Position numbers and translations under genes: made by a program. A stretch of DNA of 23,253 nt from an uncultured Chloroflexota bacterium (GTDB lineage Bacteria > Chloroflexota > Limnocylindria > Limnocylindrales > Limnocylindraceae): positions 1 through 23,253 of the forward strand of contig CAIZYO010000029.1 of assembly GCA_903937225.1 (NCBI GenBank), in the 5' to 3' direction. The notes beneath the pieces were generated by a model that saw only the letters and a program-made list of their open reading frames with translations, was not told the DNA's origin and made no database searches. Below, piece after piece: positions 14,195 through 23,146 of the stretch. Position 1 is the stretch's first letter. The number at the start of each line of letters is the position of its first letter.

Positions 14195-16800
14195 CGCTGC
14201 CGAAGGATGCGCACGAGTGCATCGCGTTCGGTCAGTGTGAACCGACGGAGACGCGCGGCATCAACGGCCGGAGCCCCACTCGTTGGATCGCCGAGTCGAT
14301 CAATCAGTTTGTCCGCCACCTCAAGCATCCCTACGGGGTCACCCCAGAGGCCGAACGAGGCGGCTCGGAACCAGTCGCGTGCAAAGGTGACGTCGCTTGA
14401 GCCGAGCGTCTGGAGCGCGTCCGCAAGTAGCGGCTGATACGGCGCAAGAAGTTCGCGCTGCCACGGCCACGCGAATCCGGCAGCGGCGGCGAGGGTGCGC
14501 TTCACGCTGCCGTGACCGTTCGGCGTGAGGATCTTCTCCCACGCGGCACGCTTCGCCGGGATGCTCGGCTCTGCCGCCGCAGCGCTCAGGAGCGCGCGCT
14601 CGCCGCGGTCGCTCGGGTCGCGTTCCGCTTCGGCCCGCAGTCGTGCCGCGCGCTGCGGCAGCCCGTGTGAGGCGCCGCGAATGAGAAGTGCCCAGCGGTA
14701 ATCCTGGTCGATCTCAACCCCCTCGAGTGGCGTTTCGCCAGCGGCAACCTGCCAGCTCTCCTCAACGTCACGCGGCGTGACGGAGGCGAGAACCAAGATG
14801 CGCGACCAGACAATCCGTGTCCCTTCGTCCCCACCTCGGGCGAGCCGCGCGCGAGCAACCTCAACGATGCGGCTCCCCCATCGTTCACGCTCGCCGTCTG
14901 GGAGGTAGCGCAGCAGCAGCGGGCCGAGTGTGGACTCCACAATCTGCTGCACGATTGATGCGTCTCGCTCCTCAGGGAGCCGCGCAACGAGGAGCGCCGC
15001 ATAGTCGCTCGCGTTAAGGGATCCGTCGCGAACGAGCTCCCACATGGCAGTCCATGTGACCTGGCGGAGGAGTCCGTCGGGGATCTCCTCCAGCCTTTCC
15101 GTGGCAAAGCGAATTGTCGCGGCGTCGAGCGCGATCTTTCCAACGGCGAGATCGTCATGGTTTGGGATGACGGCGAGCGGAAGTGGGCGACCGGTGGCGC
15201 TCGGCACATGCGCGCGCTCACCGTCAAGGAGGAGCTCATGCCCCTCAATCCTGACGCCACTCCGATCCGGATAGATGAGCGCGATGCGCATCAGGTGCTG
15301 ACGGAGCACCGGATCTCCTGAGACAACCTCCTGGCGCACCGAGAGGCTCGCGATGCTGCCTCCAGGGCCCTCCGCCACTTCAGCAGCGAACCGGTTCGGT
15401 CCGCTCGTCCGAAGCCACTGCGCCGACCAGTCAGCGAGCGGCACACCGCTCCCCTCCTCGAGTGCGGCGAGGAAGTCGGCGAGGGTTGCGTTCGCGAATG
15501 CGTGGCGCTGGAAGTAGAGGCGAAGGCCGGCAGCAAAACCTTCACGACCGAGACGCGCGCCGAGCTGCTTAAGGACAGCGCCCCCCTTTCCGTAGGTGAT
15601 CCCATCGAAGTTGAGGAAGGTCTGATCGGTATCGAGCACACTCCCCGCGATCGGATGTGTGGTTGGCGCATCATCTTCGCGGAGCGCCCATCCCTTCAAC
15701 TGCACATTGAAGTCACGCCACGCATCAGGGTACGGTGCACCCTCCGTCAGGCAGAGGTACGACACGTAGGTGGCGAATGACTCATTGAGCCAGAGGTCGT
15801 CCCACCATCGCATCGTGACGAGGTTGCCGAACCACATGTGCGCGATCTCATGAAAGACCACCTCCGTCAAACTGGTGATGTCACTTGCAGTTGGGCGACT
15901 CCGGAAGATAAATTGCTCGTGATAAGTGATCAGTCCGACATTCTCCATGGCACCAGTTGCAAACTCCGGCGCAAAGACGTGATCCAACTTGTCGAACGGG
16001 TACTCGCGTCCGAAGAGCGCGCCGAAATAGATGAATGCCTGTTCCGTCATCTCATGGAAGCGGCCGTGTTCAAGGTGTGTGGCGAGCGAGCGCCGCGACC
16101 ATAGGCCCACAGGGATGGCCTCTGCGCGACCAGGGAGGCGCAGCTCACGTCGCTCGCCGACGAATGCGCCCGCGGTCATTGCAAACAGATAAGTGGAAAG
16201 TGGTGGCGTCTCAGTGAACGTGCGCAACGTACGCCCGTCAGCCTCAACAGGTCCGGCGGCGCGCTCGGCGCCGTTCGCCATCACCACCCACTCGGATGGG
16301 GCGAGCACCTCAAGCGTGAGTCGCGCCTTGATGTCTGGCTGATCGAAGAGCGGTGCCATGCGGTGCGCCTCGTACGGCTCAAAGTTTGTGTAGATGTATT
16401 CGGCGCTATCTTCCGGATCTACGAAGCGGAAGACCCCGTCGCCACCCGTATCAAAGGCGTTCTCGTACTCAACCTCAAGCCGATTCTCCGCTCCGCGCTT
16501 CAAGAGACCCTGATCAAGAGTGAGTCGATAGCCGTTCCAGGCTGGCGTAGCTACGTCACTCCCATTGAGGCGCATGGCGCGAATGGTCTGGCCTCGGAAG
16601 CAGAGGAAGATCGGGCCTTCCGCTGACTGAGCAAGCGTGAAGCGAACCTCGGCGCGCCCCGTGAACGACGCAGATCCAGCGGTGAGCCCGAGTCGGATGG
16701 AATAGGAGACGCCACTTACCGCCGCTGCACGTGCTGCGGCCTCTGCTTGCGTGAGGAGGTCGCGCGCCTCTGTTGCTGGACTACTGATCGTGAGTGGCAT
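14167..16800 (-). CDS. pepN: Aminopeptidase N, M1 zinc metallopeptidase
   Basis: An 877-residue M1-family aminopeptidase of the long actinobacterial type, releasing N-terminal amino acids from peptides in the cytoplasm (no signal peptide is seen). The exopeptidase motif GAMEN is at 283-287. The zinc site HEIAH (317-321) is completed by E340 in LWLNESFATY, and the transition-state tyrosine is Y403 in FDGITYGKGG. The N-terminal beta domain spans about 1-225, the catalytic domain about 226-460, and an ERAP1-like helical C-terminal domain follows. AAGGAGA lies 8 nt before the ATG and overlaps the stop of the upstream nicotinate phosphoribosyltransferase gene. All catalytic residues are intact. 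It fits a role in breaking down peptides imported by the transporter at the start of the window. Confidence 0.95.
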   Translation of the reverse strand: MPLTISSPATEARDLLTQAEAAARAAAVSGVSYSIRLGLTAGSASFTGRAEVRFTLAQSAEGPIFLCFRGQTIRAMRLNGSDVATPAWNGYRLTLDQGLLKRGAENRLEVEYENAFDTGGDGVFRFVDPEDSAEYIYTNFEPYEAHRMAPLFDQPDIKARLTLEVLAPSEWVVMANGAERAAGPVEADGRTLRTFTETPPLSTYLFAMTAGAFVGERRELRLPGRAEAIPVGLWSRRSLATHLEHGRFHEMTEQAFIYFGALFGREYPFDKLDHVFAPEFATGAMENVGLITYHEQFIFRSRPTASDITSLTEVVFHEIAHMWFGNLVTMRWWDDLWLNESFATYVSYLCLTEGAPYPDAWRDFNVQLKGWALREDDAPTTHPIAGSVLDTDQTFLNFDGITYGKGGAVLKQLGARLGREGFAAGLRLYFQRHAFANATLADFLAALEEGSGVPLADWSAQWLRTSGPNRFAAEVAEGPGGSIASLSVRQEVVSGDPVLRQHLMRIALIYPDRSGVRIEGHELLLDGERAHVPSATGRPLPLAVIPNHDDLAVGKIALDAATIRFATERLEEIPDGLLRQVTWTAMWELVRDGSLNASDYAALLVARLPEERDASIVQQIVESTLGPLLLRYLPDGERERWGSRIVEVARARLARGGDEGTRIVWSRILVLASVTPRDVEESWQVAAGETPLEGVEIDQDYRWALLIRGASHGLPQRAARLRAEAERDPSDRGERALLSAAAAEPSIPAKRAAWEKILTPNGHGSVKRTLAAAAGFAWPWQRELLAPYQPLLADALQTLGSSDVTFARDWFRAASFGLWGDPVGMLEVADKLIDRLGDPTSGAPAVDAARLRRFTLTERDALVRILRQRRGELEGAN

Positions 16801-16813
16801 GTTGAGGGTCTCC

Positions 16814-17878
16814 TTATCCTTTCATCGTCGCTTCGAGCCACGCAGCGAGATCAACTTCGCGCAAACGCGGAGAGCCTGTCAAACCGCTGGCGCGGCCACG
16901 CTTCCCGATTGGCGCGCCGTCAATCTCGTGAAGATCCGCCGTGAAGTCAATCGGCCGCACCCCCGAGATCGCACTACCCACCGCATACGTATCAACCGCT
17001 GATCCGGCCGCCTTAAACTGCGCGATCCGCTCCACCGTGAGCCCGCCAGAGATCACGATCTTCGCGCTAGTTGCGCCCGCGCCATCAAGCGCGGCTCGCA
17101 CCTCTGCGACAAGTTCTGGCGTCACGCCACCCAGCTCACTCGCGCGGTCGAGTCGAACGCCGCCGAGTCGATCACCGAGCGCCGCCGCCACGCGCGCCGA
17201 CTCCTCGGCTTCATCACGGAACGTGTCAACAAGCACGATGCGCGGCACGTCGCTCTCCATGGCCCGATCAAATGCGAGTGCCGCCTCCACGGTGTCACCG
17301 TAAATCAGGACGAGTGCATGCGGCATGGTGCCGACTGGAGCGATCCCGTGACGCGCACTCGCCGCTGAGGTGGACGCGCCTTGTGCACCGCCAATCAACG
17401 CTGCGTGATCGAGTCGATCCGCAACGTTCGGGTGCACGTGCCGTGCACCGAATGCGATCACTCGGGTCGGTGCCGCCGCATCTACGATGGCGCGCGCGGC
17501 GGTCGCCCAGCCGGTGCCGTGCGCCATGGCGCCAAGGTAGGCGGTCTCCAGGTGGGCAAAGCTGAGATACGGCGCGCGGATGCGGAGCACCACCTCTTTG
17601 GCGCCGATCACGTCGCCATCACGGAGCCCCCAGACGGTCGCTCGGCCGACCGCCGCCTCTTCGTGAAGTGCCACCGCGAGAAGGCCCTTCACCTCATCGA
17701 TACCGCAGAGGGTGGCCCCCTCCTTGCGGCAGAAGGCCTCCATGGTGACGATCGGGTTTCGCCCGTCACTGCGCAGGACCTGCTGGGTGCGAAGGAAGTA
17801 GACGTCGGCGTTGTCGCCGCTCAAGACGGCTGGCAGGGGGGCCGGGACGGGTCGCGTGGGGCGATCAAGTTCTGGCAT
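16814..17878 (-). CDS. pncB: Nicotinate phosphoribosyltransferase
   Basis: A 354-residue enzyme joining nicotinate and PRPP to nicotinate mononucleotide, the first step of the Preiss-Handler NAD salvage route. Recognisable parts are GDNADVYFLRTQQVL (21-35), the active-site AFGARHVHP (142-150), GTMPHALVLIYGD (183-195) with the conserved histidine, VDTFRDE (217-223) and the phosphate-binding SGGLTVERI (277-285). It belongs to the shorter NAPRTase class (about 350-390 residues) seen in archaea and several bacterial phyla. The frame is open upstream to 18043, but that part runs into the previous gene; MPELDRPTR at 17878 is the natural start. No Shine-Dalgarno precedes it, while TACACT (17890-17885) sits exactly 6 nt upstream, suggesting a leaderless start. 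Confidence 0.9.
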   Translation of the reverse strand: MPELDRPTRPVPAPLPAVLSGDNADVYFLRTQQVLRSDGRNPIVTMEAFCRKEGATLCGIDEVKGLLAVALHEEAAVGRATVWGLRDGDVIGAKEVVLRIRAPYLSFAHLETAYLGAMAHGTGWATAARAIVDAAAPTRVIAFGARHVHPNVADRLDHAALIGGAQGASTSAASARHGIAPVGTMPHALVLIYGDTVEAALAFDRAMESDVPRIVLVDTFRDEAEESARVAAALGDRLGGVRLDRASELGGVTPELVAEVRAALDGAGATSAKIVISGGLTVERIAQFKAAGSAVDTYAVGSAISGVRPIDFTADLHEIDGAPIGKRGRASGLTGSPRLREVDLAAWLEATMKG

Positions 17879-17884
17879 CTGCCC

Positions 17885-17890
17885 AGTGTA
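17885..17890 (-). promoter_or_regulatory. pncB: Possible -10 for a leaderless pncB transcript
   Basis: On the minus strand TACACT ends 6 nt before the ATG at 17878, so transcription would begin at or next to the A of the start codon. There is no purine-rich ribosome-binding site before this ATG. Confidence 0.35.
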
Positions 17891-17924
17891 GCCGCGCCTC
17901 TTCGAGTGCTCCGAGCGCGATGCG

Positions 17925-18428
17925 TTACCCCTCGAGTCGCTCGCCGAGATCTCCAGCACCTGCGAGCAGTGGGCGATTCCTTCGCTCACCGCCGGGATCA
18001 GGCGGAACCTTCCCGCCAATCCAGATCCACTCCGCCGTCTCACTGACTAGCGCATCGGCGATGAGGAGCACTCGGGCGAGCGCATCTCGCACCTGCTCGG
18101 GCGTGGCGTCCGCAGCGCGCAGTTCAACACTCAGCGTGGGTCGGCCATCTTCAGCGATCGCAAACTTTGCAAACGGGAAGCGATCATTCCACTGCAAGAG
18201 GCGACGATACGCGGCACGAAGGCCATCGCCGAGCGGTGGCGCAAGGTGTGCCCAGACCATCAGCGCACCACCTGGGCGCGCGTCATGGATCAAGGTGACG
18301 CGCAACCCGCGCCGAACGTTCCCATCCAGTTCAAGGTCCCAGACCGTTGCGTCTTCGCGTCGATGCGGCGCAGCGGTAGTGATGCCGAAGGAGGTGAGAA
18401 GTGCGGGGATCTCCACTGCGCTTGGCAT
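17925..18428 (-). CDS. YbjN-like (type III secretion chaperone fold) protein
   Basis: A 167-residue protein resembling the YbjN/sensory-transduction-regulator family, whose fold is shared with type III secretion chaperones. The clearest family part is the segment RRLLQWNDRFPFAKFAIAED (about residues 83-102), followed by PTLSVELRAADATPEQVRDAL and an all-helical end. No catalytic residues, signal peptide or membrane helix are visible; the function of such stand-alone proteins is not known. The ATG at 18428 lies 7 nt after the M23 peptidase stop; a longer start at 18485 would overlap that gene by 50 nt. Neither has a good ribosome-binding site, so translational coupling is likely. Confidence 0.65.
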   Translation of the reverse strand: MPSAVEIPALLTSFGITTAAPHRREDATVWDLELDGNVRRGLRVTLIHDARPGGALMVWAHLAPPLGDGLRAAYRRLLQWNDRFPFAKFAIAEDGRPTLSVELRAADATPEQVRDALARVLLIADALVSETAEWIWIGGKVPPDPGGERRNRPLLAGAGDLGERLEG

Positions 18429-18435
18429 GACCGCG

Positions 18436-19884
18436 CTAGTCCGCGGGGCAGGCGCCGCCTGGAAGGTACTTCTGGATACAGACATACTTGCCGCCGTTCA
18501 ACATGGAGAGGTGAAGGTGCGGTCCGGTCACATTTCCTGTTGAGCCAACGAATGCGATGAGCTGTCCAGCGGTGACGTAATCACCAGCGCTGACGCGCCA
18601 ACGCGGTTCACTACTCCGCGAACCATCTCCCACGTGCCCATAGATGCTCACCATAGACTTACTGTGCGCGATCCAGACCCAGGCGAGTCGCCGCATCCCT
18701 CTCCAAACCACACAGTACGAACAGGTGCCAGCGATCATTACCTTCCCCGTCGCGGCCGCATAGATCGGTGTCCCTGCCGGAGCGGAGATGTCCACGCCGT
18801 TGTGAAAGTACGGTCTCGATGATGGGCAACTTCCGCTTCGCGGATAAATCTTCCAGCTGACACACCCAAACTTCTGGGAGATGTATGGCCGATATCCGTT
18901 TTTCGGCTGCACGAATCCGGCCGCAGTGCGCGCGATCGGCCATGTCCACCCACCCTGGTAGAGGATCGGGAGCGTTGATCCGAACTGCTGCTTCAGCAAC
19001 CGATCAACAATTGACTTGACTTGCGCCTCCTCCGCCTTGAGCGCTGCGACAGCTGCGGCGAGACGTGCCTTGTCGTTGAGCACGCGATCCATCGCCGCCT
19101 TCTGCGCGGCGATCGCCTTCTTCTGTGCCGCGATCGCGGCGGCAAGACGAACCTTCGCCGCCTCCAGCAGTTTCACCTGCTTATCGAGCGCCGCCTTCTG
19201 TGCGGCCGCTGCGCGGCGCAGCTTCTCCGTCTCAGCCCGATTCTGTCGAACCTGCTCTTCAATCGCGGCGAGGCGCGCCGCATCGCGAGCAATGCCGTCT
19301 GCAAGGGAGACGTCCGCTTTTCCAAGTGCGGAGAATCCGGCGAGATCAATTAGGAGGTCAGTGAACGTTTGGCTTGAGAGGAGTGTCCAGAGTGGTGGCG
19401 TCTGATCGGCGATGTACGCCTCCCTGATGCGCGCGGAGAGGATCGCCTGTCGCGCCGCAAGATCGCGCGCCTTCTCCTCCTGCTGGCGCACCAGTCGAGA
19501 GATCTCGGAGTCAAGGCGCTCAACCTCAGTTTCCAGGGTCTGGAGTTCCTTTTTTGCCTTCTCTACGACCGCAGAGAGCCGCGTGACTTCACTGGTGATG
19601 TTCGCAAGCGAAGCCGTGTTCTTTGCAAGCGCCGCGGTCGTTGCCTTCAGCTGCGACTCAAGGTCTTTCTGTTGTGCAATGAGTGCGTTCAGGGCCTTCT
19701 GTTGCTGAGCAAGTTGCGCGGCGAGCTCCTTCTGCCGTGCGAGTGCGTCGTCAAGCTGGTCGGCACGAACCGGTGAAACGTTACTGAAGCCGAGGCCAAC
19801 GACAAGGAGAGGGGCAACGAGGAGCGCAGCAAGGCGCGCTCGCCACGTCGTCAGTATTCGGCTCGGAGCAGTGCGGGCTACCAT
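18436..19884 (-). CDS. Exported coiled-coil M23 peptidase (EnvC/NlpD-like cell-wall hydrolase)
   Basis: A 482-residue secreted peptidoglycan hydrolase or amidase activator. A signal peptide covers residues 1-41 (cleavage near VRA-DQ). A long Lys/Glu/Ala/Gln-rich coiled coil follows (about 43-155 and 195-300), then a C-terminal M23 (LytM) domain (about 325-482). The zinc ligands are intact: HNGVDIS (H361, D365) and GPHLHLS (H456, H458), with the catalytic-type YGH at H417, so it is probably an active endopeptidase rather than a degenerate activator. Unusual for the family are six cysteines (341, 353, 388, 391, 469, 479) and an insertion around TCSYCVVWRGMRRLAW. The ATG at 19884 has GGAGG at 5-7 nt. 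A role in daughter-cell separation is inferred from the EnvC-like layout. Confidence 0.9.
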   Translation of the reverse strand: MVARTAPSRILTTWRARLAALLVAPLLVVGLGFSNVSPVRADQLDDALARQKELAAQLAQQQKALNALIAQQKDLESQLKATTAALAKNTASLANITSEVTRLSAVVEKAKKELQTLETEVERLDSEISRLVRQQEEKARDLAARQAILSARIREAYIADQTPPLWTLLSSQTFTDLLIDLAGFSALGKADVSLADGIARDAARLAAIEEQVRQNRAETEKLRRAAAAQKAALDKQVKLLEAAKVRLAAAIAAQKKAIAAQKAAMDRVLNDKARLAAAVAALKAEEAQVKSIVDRLLKQQFGSTLPILYQGGWTWPIARTAAGFVQPKNGYRPYISQKFGCVSWKIYPRSGSCPSSRPYFHNGVDISAPAGTPIYAAATGKVMIAGTCSYCVVWRGMRRLAWVWIAHSKSMVSIYGHVGDGSRSSEPRWRVSAGDYVTAGQLIAFVGSTGNVTGPHLHLSMLNGGKYVCIQKYLPGGACPAD

Positions 19885-19922
19885 CGCTGCCTCCAGTCGT
19901 TCTGGAAGGCAGCGTATCAGCC

Positions 19923-21524
19923 TCAGCGGCGGACGCCACCCCCCATAGCCAGTTCAACAAGCGTTGGATGCGCGGAGCCTGTGGATCCGCGACCCGCCCA
20001 CGGCGCTGTTGACCGCCGATATGCGGTCCCCGCAATGTCGAGGTGCACCCACGGCACGGTCGTGAATTCGCGCAAGAAGAGGCCGCTGCGGATCAGCGAC
20101 GCCTCGCGTGTCCCCGAGTTCTGCATGTCAGCCGACCACGTATCCATGTTCTTCATATAGGCATCGGCGAGCGGATACGGCCAGAGCACTTCGCCAGCGC
20201 GACGTGCCGCGAGGTGTGCCTCGTCCAAGAAGGCAGGGTCGGTCCCGCAACTCCCCGCAACCTCCCCGCCGAACGCGGAGTAGACAATCCCCGTCAGTGT
20301 TGCCACGTCAATGAGGTGCGTGGCGCCAAGGTCTCGCTCCGCGAAGTGCAGCGCATCGCCAAGGATGAGGCGCCCCTCTGCGTCGGTGTTCGTGATCTCC
20401 ACGCGCTTCCCGTTCAGCGCGGTCACCACATCGCCTGGGCGCGTGGCGTGCCCGGAGGGCATGTTTTCGACGCAGGCGGCGACGGCGTGGATCACGCGAC
20501 CGGGATCTAGCTGTGCAACGGTGGCCGCCGCTTCGAGCACCGCGATCGCGCCGTTCTTATCCATCTTCATCTCTTCCATGCCGTCTGCAGGCTTGATAGA
20601 GATTCCACCGGTGTCAAAGCAGACGCCCTTGCCAACCATGGCGAGGCGGCGACCGAGCGGATCTTTAGCGCGGGGTGCGCCGCCAGAGAGGACGACCATG
20701 CACGGAGGGTTCTCTGAACCGCGTCCAACCGCCATCAGCATGCCAGCGCCCATGCGCTCAAGTTCACGTGCGCCAATGATTCGCGCGCGAAGCCCAACGG
20801 CACGTGCGCGGTCGCGCGCCTCTTCGGCAATGCCGAGCGGCGGCATCTCATTCGCCGGACGGTTCGCCCAGCGCTTCGTGCGGACCGTGCCGTCGGCGAT
20901 GATCTCCGAGCGCCGTACCGCCGCCTTCGCCGCTGTTAGATCACTCCCTGTTGGGAGGAGGATCTCGACGCTCTCAAGTGGCGCAGGAAACGCATCGACC
21001 TGACTCTTCCCATCTAGGCCTTCATGAAATGATCCTTCAATCACACCGCGAACAATCAACTCAACGGCGAGCACTGCGGCGTCAAGCTTCACCTTCGACG
21101 ACGCGTTGATCCCTTCACCGAACGACGCACCACCGTTTGCGCGAAGTGCAGGTGATGCCCCCTTCAGTGCCGCAACGATCGGTGCGGCATCAATGACGAG
21201 CCGACGGATGTTTCGCCCTGCGAGTTTGCGCGTGACCGCCGCCGCCCAGCGAACGATCGCCTGCCGGTCGAGGCTCTCTGCGCTACCGAGGCCGGCGAAG
21301 AGCAGCTGGTCGGCGGGGAGGGTTCCGGCTGGAGACGAAGAGAAGTGGAAGCGCGTCGCACTCCCCTCCCCAACGGCACGAAGCGCCGTGAGTTGGCCGC
21401 CACTGCGGCGATCAATCTCTGTGGAATGTGCCGACTGGCCCTTCTCTTTAATCAGCGGGGCTGCGAGCACTCCGCCGCGCCCCGTTGCTCCGCTGAATCC
21501 GCTTGCGCTGACGTTGAATCGCAT
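19923..21524 (-). CDS. pepA: Leucyl aminopeptidase, M17 family
   Basis: A 533-residue cytosolic M17 aminopeptidase with two metal ions, removing N-terminal residues from peptides. The metal and catalytic residues are all present in the C-terminal domain: VGKGVCFDTGGISIK (K299, D304, catalytic K311), MKMDKNGA (D322) and NTDAEGRL (379-386, D381, E383, R385). The usual DMGGAA motif reads DKNGAI here. The N-terminal domain (1-190) is poorly conserved, as in the family. The ATG at 21524 follows GAGGGGG at about 6 nt; the frame continues upstream into the epimerase gene without sense. It lies 13 nt after that gene and 38 nt before the M23 peptidase gene, in one direction, so the three are probably cotranscribed. 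Confidence 0.94.
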   Translation of the reverse strand: MRFNVSASGFSGATGRGGVLAAPLIKEKGQSAHSTEIDRRSGGQLTALRAVGEGSATRFHFSSSPAGTLPADQLLFAGLGSAESLDRQAIVRWAAAVTRKLAGRNIRRLVIDAAPIVAALKGASPALRANGGASFGEGINASSKVKLDAAVLAVELIVRGVIEGSFHEGLDGKSQVDAFPAPLESVEILLPTGSDLTAAKAAVRRSEIIADGTVRTKRWANRPANEMPPLGIAEEARDRARAVGLRARIIGARELERMGAGMLMAVGRGSENPPCMVVLSGGAPRAKDPLGRRLAMVGKGVCFDTGGISIKPADGMEEMKMDKNGAIAVLEAAATVAQLDPGRVIHAVAACVENMPSGHATRPGDVVTALNGKRVEITNTDAEGRLILGDALHFAERDLGATHLIDVATLTGIVYSAFGGEVAGSCGTDPAFLDEAHLAARRAGEVLWPYPLADAYMKNMDTWSADMQNSGTREASLIRSGLFLREFTTVPWVHLDIAGTAYRRSTAPWAGRGSTGSAHPTLVELAMGGGVRR

Positions 21525-21537
21525 AGATTCCCCCTCG

Positions 21538-22467
21538 CTACTGCTGGGAGATCTTGCGGCGCAGGTAGCTGAGCCGACCCCCCATATCTCGCGGAACGAA
21601 ACCGAGCTCGCGCTCAACGGCGTCCGTTGCCCCGATGTTATCTAGTGCCAACTGTCGCAACTGGTCTGTTGCGACAGGGAATGGGAGCCGGACCGCTTCG
21701 GAGACTCCCGCGACAAGGCTGATCAGTGGCACTGGCATAGGGATCACGATGCGCCGCTTGCCGAGTGCACGGGCAACCTCTTGAGTGATCTCGGTGTAAG
21801 TCCAGTAGCGAGGACCACCGAGTTCATAGGAGCGACGAACGCTCGTTGGATCGCCGAGTACCTGCACGACCGCACGCGCCACGTCACCCACCCAAACCGG
21901 CTGGAAGCGACTCTTCCCGTTCCCAGCGACCGGAACCGCGGGGGCTGGAATCTTGACGAGCGCTGCAACAATATTGAAGAAACCATCGCGCTCACCCCAG
22001 ATGAGGCTCGGCTTAAGGATTGTCCAGTCGAGCGACGACTCGCGGACGGCGCGCTCCGCACGTGCCTTTGACTTCGCGTAGTAAAGCTCCTCTCGATCCT
22101 GCACGCCGAGTGCGCCGAGATGCACGAAGCGCGTGACTCCAGCAGCGGATGCCGCTGCGATCAGCGACTCAGTCCCAGCCGTATTGACGCGCAAGAGGTC
22201 AGCGCCTTTCTTCCAGTCGCGCGGGAGCGCCACAAGGTGCACGACGGCGTCGCAACCAGCGAGGGCGGCGGAGAGCGTTGCTGGATCCGTGACGTCACCG
22301 ATGCGTGTCGTCAGGCGCGCCGCATGGGCGACGTTGCGTTGAGAGATCGCCGCTGCAGCACGCGGGGTTCGCGCGAGCGCCACGACCTCATGGCCAGCCT
22401 CCAGGAGTGCGGGAAGCACGTGACTCCCGACGAAGCCCGACCCGCCTGTGAGAAAGATTCGCGCCAT
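21538..22467 (-). CDS. NAD(P)-binding epimerase/dehydratase-like protein (atypical SDR, NDUFA9-like)
   Basis: A 309-residue Rossmann-fold protein of the extended/atypical short-chain dehydrogenase group. The dinucleotide-binding motif TGGSGFVGSHV is at residues 7-17, GDVTDP at 57-62, HLVALPRDWKKG near 78-88, and a YYAKSK segment (129-134) occupies the place of the active-site YxxxK. ILKPSLIWGERDGFFN matches the complex I NDUFA9-like/NAD(P)H-binding subfamily, whose members bind NADPH or sugar nucleotides, often without proven catalysis. The ATG at 22467 follows GGAGGG at about 7 nt. It heads the six-gene minus-strand series and is divergent from the LysE-type gene, 43 nt away. The substrate cannot be told. 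Confidence 0.86.
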   Translation of the reverse strand: MARIFLTGGSGFVGSHVLPALLEAGHEVVALARTPRAAAAISQRNVAHAARLTTRIGDVTDPATLSAALAGCDAVVHLVALPRDWKKGADLLRVNTAGTESLIAAASAAGVTRFVHLGALGVQDREELYYAKSKARAERAVRESSLDWTILKPSLIWGERDGFFNIVAALVKIPAPAVPVAGNGKSRFQPVWVGDVARAVVQVLGDPTSVRRSYELGGPRYWTYTEITQEVARALGKRRIVIPMPVPLISLVAGVSEAVRLPFPVATDQLRQLALDNIGATDAVERELGFVPRDMGGRLSYLRRKISQQ

Positions 22468-22498
22468 TCCTTCACCCTCCCCCGACTCACCCAAACTG

Positions 22499-22504
22499 TA
22501 TGAT
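22499..22504 (+). promoter_or_regulatory. Possible -10 for a leaderless LysE-type transcript
   Basis: TATGAT, preceded by TG, ends 6 nt before the ATG at 22511, so the transcript would start at the A of the start codon. No Shine-Dalgarno lies before this ATG. No clear -35 is seen. Confidence 0.4.
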
Positions 22505-22510
22505 GCCGCG

Positions 22511-23146
22511 ATGAATTCCGCTCTCCTTGCTGGCATCTTTGCAGGCTACGCGATCGCAGTCCCCGTGGGTGTGATTGCGGTGCTCATTATTGAGGCGGGG
22601 ATGGCGGGGGGGCTTCGCCGCGGATTCGCCGCTGGGGCGGGGGCCGCCACCGTGGACCTGATCTACTGCGTAACGGCCCTCTTGATCGGTGGCGCGCTCA
22701 GTCAGATCCTCGCCAGCGCACTCCTCCCGCTCCAGGTCCTCTCAGGGATCGTCTTGATTTTGATCGGCGTGCGCGGTCTCTACGCACTTTGGCGGGGGCG
22801 GCGTGGTGAAGTTGCAAACCCAAACGATCCCCGCGTCCGCGGCGGCGTGGTGCAACTCTACCTGCGCTTTGTTGCGCTCACCGCGCTGAACCCCGCGACG
22901 GTGCTCTACTTCCTTGCACTCGCGGTGGGGCTCCCCGGAATCGGGAGTGATCCGCTACTTGCCGTAGCGTTCACCGTTGGCGCTGCGGGGGCGAGCCTCT
23001 CGTGGCAGCTGCTACTCGGCGCAATCGGCGCAGCGGCGGGGCGACTGCTTCCAGAACGCGCCGTGAGCGCGACACGACTGATCGGTCAGTTTTTGATCAT
23101 CGCCTTCGGGACGAACATCGCGCTCACTGCACTCGCTGGCGCTTAG
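22511..23146 (+). CDS. LysE/RhtB-family amino-acid exporter-like membrane protein
   Basis: A 211-residue inner-membrane protein with about six hydrophobic segments and the LysE-family pattern. A first helix with AVPVGVIAVLIIEAGMAGGLRRGFAAGAGAATVDLIY corresponds to the family PGP...GxxxGxxxGxGxxxGD region (about residues 17-52). The second half has TALNPATVLYFLALAVG (about 127-143), the family NP motif. Such proteins export basic or hydrophobic amino acids and dipeptides or similar metabolites. The canonical PGP is replaced by PVG. The start is set at 22511 because upstream codons of the open frame overlap the divergent epimerase gene. An exporter fits a cell that imports and hydrolyses peptides, but the substrate is not known. 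Confidence 0.82.
   Translation: MNSALLAGIFAGYAIAVPVGVIAVLIIEAGMAGGLRRGFAAGAGAATVDLIYCVTALLIGGALSQILASALLPLQVLSGIVLILIGVRGLYALWRGRRGEVANPNDPRVRGGVVQLYLRFVALTALNPATVLYFLALAVGLPGIGSDPLLAVAFTVGAAGASLSWQLLLGAIGAAAGRLLPERAVSATRLIGQFLIIAFGTNIALTALAGA

Noticed and set aside
21486..21503. SGATG at the N-terminus of the leucyl aminopeptidase, resembling an ApbE flavinylation motif
   Set aside because: It lies in the variable N-terminus of a cytosolic peptidase, lacks the upstream acidic residue and downstream Ser/Thr of the motif, and is most likely coincidence.
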